From Psococerastis gibbosa (taxonomy: Eukaryota > Arthropoda > Insecta > Psocodea > Psocidae): a stretch of DNA of 64,000 nt. Shown here piece after piece: positions 10,286-22,100 of the stretch; within the stretch, counting starts at the first letter, position 1; the number at the start of each line of letters is the position of its first letter. Made by a program: the position numbers and the translations under genes. The stretch spans positions 25,501,089 to 25,565,088 of the forward strand of contig OZ020488.1 in the NCBI GenBank assembly GCA_963971405.1. Direction: 5' to 3'. The notes below the pieces were generated by a model. That model was not told the DNA's origin. It saw nothing but the letters and a program-made list of their open reading frames with translations, and searched no databases.

Positions 10286-12104
10286 GGGCGTTGACAGGGC
10301 GTCCAGATCTATCCAATACTTTACGATGTCATTTCAATGTTGTTATAATATTTTTTGTTACTGTATTTTTGATATTTTATATGACTCTTAGGGTGTGGAT
10401 GGTGTAGTGTACCTGTAAACTGAAGAATTTTGTCTATCCTTGTCCTATCCGTGAAATGTAAAATCTTGAAAATTTGATAGTGTTTTATTTGTTGCATAAT
10501 GGTATCTGCAGTTAAATTCAGGTTGGTGAGGATAATATTTATCAAAAATTTATTAAGCAACTTCAGTTAGGGGGTTCTTATGCTCGCACTTCGGTTGTTT
10601 GCGAAATCAGTTACAGGTAGCTTGCAGAACATTATCTACATAGTATGTATTAGCTTATAGCGGGTGACTTTGATATTTTTGTGTGACGTAATTTACTTTC
10701 AAAATCTGCGACAAGTCTGAGAAATTTCATGCATTTTTAATAGTCATGCGTTAGTTTATTGTGGCCAGTATGATGCAAAAATATTCGGAGCGCACAAATT
10801 ATCCACAGTAGGTGTTCTTTATTGCCATTTAGGCCAGAAACCCAAATCCACAATAAAGCAGTTTTATCCTAATTTATAAATGTCTTAGTCACTTCAGTGG
10901 ATATTGCGTCTGAGTCCCTCCGTAAGAAAGGCTCTTACAGTTTAGTGAATGCTATATGATCATCCCTATTCCCAATAGTTGTCAAGGATAACTCACAAAC
11001 TAATCAAACAGCATGTTATTGAAATTTGATAAATAATCCACCGCAGACTGGATCTGGCATAAGTTATGGAACCGTATGAAAGAAAGAAAATTGTCTTTAT
11101 TTTCCATGTGGGCGAATTAACCCATATGGTTCATTATACAAATTGACTCCAACAGTCAATAGTTAAGGTACTTTTTTTAAGGTTTAGGGTACGGTAATGA
11201 CTCCGGTCTAAACTGAATAAAGTGGCATTCGAGAAAGAAATCGCCATATTTTCTAGTAAACCCCGTAGGTACAATTTACTTCTTAATACATGTTTTTGGA
11301 TAATATATGGTACTGTGAAATGACAGTGGCAACTAATTGTGTTGCTCAGGTTTATTGATAAATACACTATGCATTCTGATAGTGAATCTTCACTAAAAGG
11401 TTTATACAATACAGCCCTGGACACCGAAAAATGGTGGAAAAAAACCATGGGTTTCAAACCGGCTCTTTATTTCACAATACTTACTGCAATCAAGTGGCTT
11501 TTCCATATTTCGGCCAACTGAATTACATCGATAAGCAAGCTTTACTGTAAGTTAATCTAATTTTTTACAAACCATTCTATATTTTAAACCGTACGTTGGT
11601 GGTGAACTAACCAGCTGGTGGATGTGTTTGCGAGTTATTAATACCGGGGTGCTCTTATAACCGAAGTTGTTGGCCCTATGTTTTTGTGTCATCGGCCTGT
11701 TAGCAATATGTTAAAATACACTGACATCACAATTGTACTAGTTAAGTAGCGTAAGCTATTATGTTAGACAAATATTAGTAGCTAACTAATTAAGTACCTA
11801 ACTTAAAAATATATTAAATAAGTTGTTTGTACATAAAAATAAAATTTGTTTTTAATTTTAAATCTTTTAATCTGTTTTTAATTTAAATTCTTGCATCATA
11901 GCCTATTATCGATTTCTTATTAGAAATTTTGTAAATACTGTAAATACATGAAACATTGTAAATGGGCGTTTCTTGGCGCATGTGCGCGAATGTGTCTAAT
12001 ATACAAAACTTTTATAGCAGCTAGCCTATTTTATTATTCATCACTCAATTATAAAAAATAATAATGAATACCGCAATAACATTATGCGGTACGTACCGTA
12101 TGGA
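10286..12104. other. Intergenic stretch without recognised features
   Basis: It is AT-rich, with short chance open frames only. The sequence tggaaagaaagaaaattgtctttattttcca recurs at about 11076-11106 and 12099-12131. Both are near-palindromic snippets of an unnamed repeat. Confidence 0.4.
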
Positions 12105-12560
12105 AAGAAAGAAAATTGTCTTTATTTTCCATAACCTATTGGCGAATTTTGTACATTTCGGCCCACCCTTACAATTAATCCAAAATTGAGGAATTTTTAT
12201 TTTTTTACCCCCAGAAGCAAACTATTAAGCGGCAAGCGACCCATTGCGTTTTGTTAATATTAATAATGACAATATATGTATATTTAAAAGAAATCGTTGC
12301 AGCAGTTTTTTAAGAAAAAAAAAATGTTTAGCCGTTTTTGCGAGTAAAATAAAAATCGTCCCGAGGCATGATTTTTATTACCATGCATTCATTACATGCC
12401 AAATTTCATCAAAATCGACGCAAATCGACAAACAGACAGACACACGTTTTTGAGTTCCTGGGTCCTCTAAACGTGTAAATCCGTTGAAATCTCGCGATCG
12501 AAAATTTCGACCATCACAGAGCTTTCCTTATACTACGTATAAATAGGAAAGCAATTAGAC
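12105..12560 (-). repeat. Unclassified dispersed repeat R2, minus copy
   Basis: Read on the minus strand it begins tatacgtagtataaggaaag, then ctgtgatggtcgaaattttc, a (TCTG)n-like stretch, gatgaaatttggcatg, and gcttgccgcttaatagtttg. The same order is found at 38090-38760, 41100-41375 and 41565-42320. It lies just downstream of the nocturnin stop codon and may fall in that gene's 3' flank. Confidence 0.8.
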
Positions 12561-12991
12561 AGTCAAACACTTTCAATATAGCAAGCAACTAAAAGCAGTC
12601 TAGTTAAATCCCCCGAAATGGGTCAATGGAGAACGTTCCTATAGGATAATCCTGGGCCTCTGGCTCGCAGTGATTGGCACGGCGTACTTTTCTCATAGAG
12701 GGCTTCAATCACTTGCGTATATGATCCAACGCACTGATTGGAGGGGTGAAATTGCTAATGGTATTATTAAACTAACAATATAATAATTAAATATTGGGAT
12801 GCGCCTCGTCAATCAGAGGAGGGTGAAATTCCTCAATACCCTCATGGAACGTTGATCAACATCAAAATCCTATTTACTGCCTGTTACTATACAATGTACT
12901 CTTTGATCATATAAACATATAACGTCTATAATAAATAAACAATAAATTAAGAAATAACTTAAAAATAAATAAATATATAGTTTTCTTGGCG

Positions 12992-13165
12992 TTAGTAGGT
13001 GATATCGGCGATTAGGCTGAAGTGGTCAGACGGGTAAATCATGGATGGAGCTCGACCAGGTCCCAGGTCAGAGTCAGTAGGGAGATTTAGCAAAGCAGAG
13101 ACGTGCAGACAGCTCGAGTGGAAGATGTAGTCGATTGTGTGACACATTTCCCCTTCTTCTCGAAC
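12992..13165 (-). CDS. noct: Nocturnin coding exon 6 (last)
   Basis: Acceptor ttttag ends at 13166. The exon encodes VREEGEMCHTIDYIF through YPSDHFSLIADITY and ends at TAA 12994-12992. It supplies the catalytic Asp of DYI and the catalytic His of SDH. I see no canonical AATAAA on this strand close downstream, so the poly(A) site is not placed. Confidence 0.95.
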   Translation of the reverse strand, partial: VREEGEMCHTIDYIFHSSCLHVSALLNLPTDSDLGPGRAPSMIYPSDHFSLIADITY

Positions 13166-16100
13166 CTAAAACAATAGTATATATACAGCAGAATCCAGCA
13201 ATTGAAATAGTAAATTAGGCTCTTCAAGAGAATTATGACTATGGAAACTGGGAAAATACAATAGATTCGTGAGGTCTATTAATTGTGAGAGTTAAATCTT
13301 TTCCCAGTGCATTATTATTTTCAGATTAGCAAATTGTATTGCATAATAACATTAATACCATATCAAAATTTTTGGCTGATCTGTTAAGTTAGAATGTGGC
13401 TTACCTTCCATGTAGTAAAGCGCGGCTCCCCTTCCTCTTCACAATATGCACTTCGCAGGTTGAGTCGATGATTGGTAGTGGTGCGGTAGACAGGCTCATT
13501 AGGTTCAGCATTAAAATCGCCGCTAAGGATGGTAGGTCGTCCCCCAGACACTCTCGACAGCCAATCCAGCAGGTCCTTGCCCTGGTTGTCACGGAGCGTG
13601 GCCAGCAACGCCCCTGATCGAGCTTTAAGATGTGTGGTGGCTATGCACAACTCTTGTCCACTATCTTTGTCCTTGAGCACGCAAGCCAATCCAACCTAAA
13701 GTCAAACCAATATGTTACATTACATGGGCAGTGAGCCTGAGAGTAACCGTAGTAAGGCGGAGTTTCCACCGACCTCTCATTGCAGAATGCAAATGACATT
13801 GACGTGGTAGCAGGCAGAGGTCGGTGGAAACCCCGCCTAAACAATACAGTAAATTCAATATTTACAGTAAAATTCCACCGATAAAAAAATCACATCAATA
13901 ATAAACAAGTAACTTCACAATATGGAAAGTTATCAAGATAGCAGAACTAGCTGGAACACACTTATTGCCTAAAACTGCTTATTGTTCACCGGCTGATTAC
14001 ATTTTGCATTTTCAGTCTTATATTTTGGGAATATAACTTCTGCAAAGTTTGAATACTACTAGTATTTATACTGCAATTTAACCATTTCTCTAAACATTCT
14101 TTATGTCATATTTTATGGGGCCAATGGAGCCTCCCCTGCCCCCCCCCCCCCCCCCGGCAACTTTCCATTACTACCAGTCCAATTTCTCATAAAATATCGA
14201 TCGTATAGCCATCAATGGTGTGTAATAAATTAGAAACAATATGCTTTGATGTAAGCCTACAGCATTACGTAGCCGTCAAAACACGGCCACATACTAGGTA
14301 TACGTATCAAAATGAAGAAGAACATTTTATATAGGCTACTTTATGACATCAAATTTATATCTCTACTAATAACATTTCATGAGATAGGCCTATATGACTT
14401 ATACATGTGCAAACAAAATAATGCGTGTTCAATTGCTCTTAAGATAATTACTGTACAACAAATTAGGAAATGTTTAATAATACAGGTAAATGGAATACCT
14501 ACTATCACAATATATTTTCTAAACCAAACAAACTATGACGACGCCCAGAAGCTAGCCCTGGCTAGCTTGAAAATGGCATGAATATAATTGAAATAAACAG
14601 ATATTTGAAAAACCCATCGTACCTGATTACTTTGAACTCTCCAAACTTCTAAAATTCTGGTATTTGAGGTGAGAAGTTCAAAACGGTCAGTTTTGTAGAA
14701 AAGAGCGCAGCCATCTGGCCCATTGTTGCCTTCAAGGTAAACACATGGAGAATCGGGCTTTGCCATGAATTTGCCTTCGTAACCAATTGATCCTAGAGCT
14801 GCTACAAGGAACGCAAAATGATCCACTTCCTGAAAATTCAAGGGCCATTTAATAGGCCTACATTTCTTTCTATCCATAGGTTATGGAATTCTAACCATAG
14901 GTTATGGAAATTTGATTAACATAGAAAATTTTGTGTGGCCTATACACTGTGTGTCCAATGATGTTATTGGACTCTTTGTGGTGTAGGCCTACGAAAAATA
15001 TTAATCTTGGCAGTGGAGCCATCTCAAATTTTATAATAGTGGTTTTAAGAGTTTTTGGCGTTCACCTTTTTTTCCTCGCTTTTATCCCTAAGTGGGGTCA
15101 GTGATTATCCCTAGCGTTCACTTTGTAATGAATTTTTCCTCAACTTCTAATAATAATAATAATTTTGAGATTAATGCTCATTAAATGAGTGCCTAATATA
15201 AGTGTGGTATTTTCACTATGAAGCTTCAATAAATCTAACTCCCCTAAGTTCTAAGAACTATTTACATGAAAATTTTGCGTTACCAACACAATAAATCTAA
15301 ATAAATAGGATAAACAGATTATTTGCGAGTGTGAATAAGCTGTCTGAAAGCTGAGGCTTGCCTTCACCGAAAATCAATTTCCCTGGACATAAAAATTGAA
15401 GGAGTTCTACTTTTGAATAGAACTACTGTGAATGTAGTTTCGGATTACAAAATTCGGCTTTGTATATCAAAATGTAGAACGATAGTACAACTCGCTTGCT
15501 TACTTCTAATACGCGAAAAACTATACTATATTCTGATGGCGCAGCGTGGAAGAGGAATTCGGGAATTCTTCAAAAGTCGCTATTTTCTATTGTTTATCGG
15601 GTAGCTTGTGAATACATTAATAGGCCTATAGTATTTCTGGAATCGAGTGGTACCTAGCCTGAAATAGATAAACTATACGGCGAGTTTCCAAGATTAGGTA
15701 AATTCTCTCTACTCTAATTTGCTTACTGGTAAAAATTTAAGTCGCGTTAAAATTGCGCAAATAGTCATTTCTTAGAAGCTACGCATTTAAGCTGTATTGT
15801 AAAAAATTACAAATGTTCACTGAAAATAACTCCTACCTACCTGTAAGCAGATAATGTCAGGGTTGTGTTGCACAATTTCTTCCAACATCTGATATCTTCT
15901 GTGTGGCCAGTAGAGAGCTTCTTTCGGGCATTCTGTAAAATTGTCGTTTGAGGAACCAAGTGCTGCAAACATAATGCATCATTGTGAGAAAATGTATAAG
16001 TTAAATACTTTCAAAAATCTTGTTCTTTTACGCGATTAATTAATTTCAGTCGCAGGTCGCAGCTCGAATGCTAAATCGTTTAATTTTTTAATATATCCCT

Positions 16101-19100
16101 CGGACTCCCCTCACGGTGGGTGGTATTTCTTGGTATTATGTTGGTTGAAGTTTTAACTTTCATCGCTGAAATGGATTCCACACAAACCTGCTACCGTGTT
16201 TTGTTTTCCCCGGAGAAGAACTTTTTCTTCGGAGGCTGATATGACAATAATGATGACGACCAAAACCCTCGTAGTCAGGAAACCCCCATTAAGAGGCTTG
16301 TTCCAATATGGAAGCGCAGCCCGCTTGAAGGAAAAATTGAAAAAAGGAAGGGCACTGGAACAGGGCATTGTAGAGACTAGTGATCAAAACGACAAGGTGA
16401 GCACTGTCGTGATGAAACCCTCAACATGCTCCTTTACCACAAAGAATGACAATTATTTTAATTATTTTTAAATTCAACTTTTTATTTAATCTTACTTAAT
16501 GATGAAGCAGTCGAATCTGGGATGATCTGATGATTTGAAAGCGTACTTCCAAACGTTTCATCAAACGTCAGCGGTCGGTCGACACTTCAGTGGTACTGCG
16601 TGGACTTCTAAACGTATCACCCCCCCCCCCCCCATCTTGGTTTAAATATCGGTGCACATCCCCTTCCCTAAACAGTCGCTGCAGAGCCTCCGAGATACAA
16701 TCTTTGTTTTCTTTTCAACGCCTACATTCTGCTTTTAAGCAACCCTGTCAGCTTGGCGGGGGGAGTGAGTATGTTTATTAACTTGAGGAACTCTAAGGGC
16801 AGACTCCTTCACCTAAGGGAGAAAGGGAGTTGACTGACAGGGTGAACCTCCTGATTATAGTGGATTCCGAACTACTTGGGGCGCATAGTAAAGCCCCACG
16901 ATTAATTCGGAGGTGACCAGGACTCGACACGCACTTTACTGACAGGTATAGTCTCAGCGCGTTATCATGTCCCACCATGTTCCCTTGCCAACGCTGTTCA
17001 CACCACCAAGTTTGCCGCAGCTGGGAACAGGCTCCGTTCTGGTGGATTCAACTTGGTATGACCGTTGGCTACAATCTTAGATGTCTACACAGTGCCACTG
17101 TAGATGTCGACTGCAGATATTGACGAAACGTTCCGAAGTACGCTTTCAGATCGACCACGGCCCATGTAACTCCGGCGATGAAAGTCTTTGTAACTATAAT
17201 ATATCTAATTATTACAAATAACCTACAACTTACACTGGGATAATACATTCCATTGAAGAACTCTAATTTTATTTTGTCCGTGTTCTAATGGTTTGATTGT
17301 TCGCATGTGTCTCGGTATAACGTGAGGTCGGTCCACGGCAGTCAGCTCTGAGCGACAACGTTCAAGTAACTGCGCCACACTTGTCGGCTGGAAGCAGTCA
17401 GTGATGTCGTCGTCGGCATTGTCAGGATTCTCAATCTTTGGCGTCGAACTGAAGCTTCCCATCCTGAAACAATCAATGAAATAAATCTGTTGTGCATTCG
17501 ATTTCTGTTATTTCTCTTGCACCGATAACTAAAGTTGGTCGGGCTAACAACCTAAAGGATTAGCAAATCCCGTTAGCCGCCGGAGATGTCATTCATTGTC
17601 AAGTGCGGGACAGCTCACAGGACCGACGCCGCTGGAAAAACGTGGGAAAAACTAGTGCAGAAGAATGACAGGCCGCCAAAGAACCTACCCAGATACCAAT
17701 CAGTGGCGGAATTTAGGTAAACAACGGGTCATGACTACTTTCAAAAACATTTTCACCGTATAGGTATCGTATCGACTTCGATGGCCAGGTGGTAACGTGC
17801 TTGCAGTGTAGCAGCGGAACCTTTTTGCCCTCTGTGCGACACCCGGGAAGAAATGGACAGAAAACACCTTAAGACGTGCCCAGCTCTCGTCAATAGCAGA
17901 GGTTCACCGGATTATGTGTTGTATTGGGCTACAAGAACGCTTATGGCGGAACCCTAATGCTTTGGCGTAACTTAAAAAAAAAATACATGTATGTAGCGGG
18001 AGCATACACCATTGTTACCGCGGAAACCGGCTAAGGCACTTCCATACGATCTCCTACCCCGCTCATTCACTTATCTCAGTAACCCTCCGAAGGTTTCCTT
18101 AACAGTCCCTTACTCCCACAATTAGTGACTTTCTGACTCGACACAAACCAGCGAAGCTATAGAAGGCCAATTGCCCTTTTTTGCACCTAATTACAATACA
18201 ATAAGTTTCTATTTCCATAAAAAGTTAAGTTGCATTAATCGTTATATGCTGCAGGGCTCAGCCCGTGTGCAGCTTAAAATTAAAAAAAAAGCTTAATCTA
18301 CATTCAGTAAGTAAGTTGTTCAGTCTTCGTTTGTCGGTGTTAACTCATTGAGATTTGTTTTTGGGACAATTGGGTTCGGGAGACCGTTTTCTTTATACTG
18401 TTCATACAACCCGGAGCATTGAAATTCTTCTCTTTCACAAAACCTGGACAGTAGTGAATGCGAATCGCATGTTCAAGAGAACTTCAGGCGGCTTGTAAAA
18501 GCAGAAGAACAATAATTAATGAAAATGAAGGAAACATATTGTTTTAGTTTCTTCCCACTCGCCCAAAACAACCTTTAGTACATGACTAATATAGGCCTCA
18601 AGCAACATGATATGCATGCGAATTGTGCCAATAGTTATATTATCATACAATCATCAACATGATAAATAAGGCAATCATCATTGAAAGGGCGAATCTACTA
18701 TTATTGATATTATTTAACTGTAGGTTATCATGGCAAAACACGTAGGCACTTCAATTCAAATGCGCATGAAAGCGTATCGATGATATGTGTAAATATTTCA
18801 GCCTAATTTACGTATAAATAAAATTTAAAGTTAGGTCGAATAATCTGCTGCAATATCACTATTTAGCTTAATTAAATTTAGGTAGCCTACTTGGCACAAT
18901 GCAATTTGTATTGTCAACTTAACTTAAAGTTCGAGTAGACTACTATAGTAGTCTTTACTTACTTCCATCTAATTGCAAATTATACCAAGGCCTACAGTAT
19001 TTTGTCTAAGTAAATTGGCCAAATGGACATGTATTACGTGCAAGACAAAAAAAAAAACACTTTTTCAAATTGCATATCACAAATTGCAAGATCACACCTT

Positions 19101-22100
19101 GGGGTGTAAGTAACAGCTAGTAGGTTCGCTGCAAATGAGTGGCATGACAACCATGATCATAATTAGTTAGGGTTATTTAAAAGAGTTGTTGTTAGTCAGT
19201 AAACTCACCGCTGCAGGAGTAATCTCTGAAATGGGCGCAGAACGATTGGAGCCACTTTGTCCGCATTAGAAACATCTTTGGGATTCATGTTGGTTTAATC
19301 AAAGTGGTGCAAGTGACATCAAGTTGATGTTAAGAGTTGTCGTGTGCTTGGCTGCTCAAGCAGAAAGCAGTAAATATCTAGCCCAGAATCTAACGCAACT
19401 CATCATGATGCATCATAGTACATTACTTATTTGTTTAATAGGGACAAAGCAGTAACACAGAAACTGCATTTACGCAGAAATTACTACGCTCATTGGTATA
19501 TAACTTAGCAATAGAAAACTTCTTCAGACTACACAGCAAAATGAAGAAATCGGAAGAGCGCGAGAAAAACACTGAAACTGGGAAGACAAACCAGCTTCTC
19601 TGGTTATATAGACTATATATGAGGTCAAATGTCGAAAACAGAATAACAAAGAAGCTCAAGTAAGAATAGAGCTGATTGCAATCCACACGTGTATAATTTA
19701 AACAAAAGAGCTTATTTCTTTATGCGACAAAAGGTACCTAAGACACAAGGGCGTCCACAGGGGCGGGCAGGGGGGCAGCTTCCCCCCCCCCTCCCTCCCT
19801 AGAAAATGAGAAAAATTTCTTTCGGCTCCGGCCGATCAGGTGTAGGGAGATTCCGCAGACCCTACTTTCCCTCTACGCTACCTACGCTATGCATGTTATC
19901 AAAAAATAAAAATACTGCATTACTTTCCCGACACCAACATCAACACAAAACACTCTTGTGTTCCAAATTTCGAACCACAATGCCGACTATGAACTTTATT
20001 TCAAATTATTTTCACTTTGACTGGATGCCATCTTGAAATGGTTGATTTGTCGTAAAATGTGTTAATTGCCATTATCGTAGATAATAATACGGGCTTTCAG
20101 TCGGAATTTTTATTCATTCCTCTGCGACCAATATTAGCTGAGATATGAATTAAATACGGTTTCAATCGGCCGCCATCTTGTAACTAAGTGGGTCTAGCTG
20201 GTTAACGAACTCGATCAAGACATTTGTATGATCAATTTTTGCGCCAAATTTAATCAAAATTTGACAATATTTACGGAAGTTTGAGTGTTTCCTAAAATCG
20301 ATATATAGATAACATTTTGAACGGAGGGTGGTTTTAGGCTCAGGGGGTCATGAAATGAAAAATTGTGAAAAACCTTTCCGGAAGTCGAACATTGCTCGCC
20401 GTCTCAATAGGTAGGTAGATGAATCTCGCTAAAATGCCGCTTTCAGGCGGAAAAAACAAGATAACAATAAAACACCTAAGCGGCCTTGCTCTAATGAGCC
20501 TCTATAGGAAACATATTATAGGAAATGAGAAAATTATAGAAAAAGTGTTGCAAAAATTAGTAAGCCCCAGAAAAATTTTACGTACATAGACTAATATGCT
20601 ATGATACGTGAAAGGCTCACTGCAACCGCGTTTTGCAATTCTATTACAACATTGAGAATTACTCAGAGCAACTGCTTCAGGCCTCGCGCTTTGGTATAGG
20701 TTTTTCCACCGAACTTTACATCGAACGGAACTCACCCCTCCCTAATATGTTGCCTTGAAACCAGTGGAAACGTACCTACCAGGAAAACACACGTAATGCG
20801 TAGAACATAATACAGCATACAGTAGATAATGTAGGCCTACATAGTGTTCAACTAAATTGCAAAGCAATTGCCTTCTTTAAGCTGCTATAGTTCATAACGT
20901 AAACAAAGATGATTCACGGTGATTTGCACGCGAGAAGAGCAGCTCGACAACTCACGTTCGACCTCGACTTGAAACCGTTTTTGCGCGTGCCGGAAGAGAG
21001 TAGTGTTGGTATCACTGTCACGGACGACGAGAGTTCCAACACATGCTTACATACACTCCAACAAAACACACTGTCAATTATTGAAAATAGTATTCTTTAC
21101 GTAATTTCACAAACCCCCGTATACGTCCGTCTTTAGCTAAAAACTAAACCATATTATGCTAATAACAACTAATGCGGTGGTGCTTATATCGGCAGCAGCG
21201 GAGAAGAGGCGGAAGAACAATTTCGAATGTGAAGCACACCATGCTTCTTATACAAATCATGACTACTGATGGCGTTATTGGACCGCAAATGTCGTTTTTT
21301 ATGGGTCATTTAGCTAAGCAACTAGCTAATCGGTGGCATAAATCTGTGGGTGTCGTCAAAGGGTGGCTGAGAGCACGAAAAACAGTTGCCATATTGCTTA
21401 TGTCCATAAGGGGAGCGCGGAATCATGTGTTGTATTTTATATTGTATCAACTATGATTCTGGGTTACCTACTGTATAACATGTACAACACCGATGGGACG
21501 GTACCAGAATGAATATACTTAGCTTAGCATATAAGTGTAACGTGGTATCCATGGTAACTTAAGATATCTGAAGAATGTAATCATAGGCTTATGGATAACA
21601 CCCTCTAAAAGTAGTAAAAGGGATCGCGCCCTCTAGGTGCTAAATCCCGTTGCTCTTAAGTCTGAACTACTACTACTATATTCTAAGCATTGTACAGCAG
21701 GAACAATGCCATTAGTAAGTGCAGCTTAAATCACACGGTTGACATCATAAAATATTTATGGGCACCTTACAGTGTTGCGAAGTACGTCATTGTATAGCTT
21801 TGCATGAACAATAGCTCTACACAATGTTGGAAGGTACCTCTATACATAAGGGAGGACAGACGAGGTGCATAATTAATTCAACGCTTATAACAGGCTACAT
21901 GAAAGCATATACTCGTAAATATAAAGTAAGCTAGATAAGGGTTAGTTGGACTTACATCGAACAATTAGTGTGGAGCCCCTACCCCTGGCAATGAACTCCA
22001 TCCTAATTGTTCGATGACTGTGAGGCCCTGCCTCTAATGACTATTAGCAGAGCGAACAATGCAAGTCCAACTAATCCTTTGTTAAATAATATTACACCAT

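Larger units (their letters stand above)
13696..14622 (-). other. Nocturnin intron 4, colonised by two MITEs
   Basis: The donor is CAG-gtacga at 14622 and the acceptor tttag ends at 13696. The intron contains the 82-bp hairpin MITE (13756-13837) and a TTAA-target MITE (14118-14438). The rest is AT-rich and unremarkable. Confidence 0.85.

Noticed and set aside
17760-17800. A tRNA gene on the plus strand
   Set aside because: Only the A-box-like word is present; no B box, T arm or acceptor pairing follows.
21160-21456. An Arg-rich open segment considered as a transposase or DNA-binding exon
   Set aside because: No conserved motif could be placed and there are no TIRs around it, so it is kept only as unassigned.
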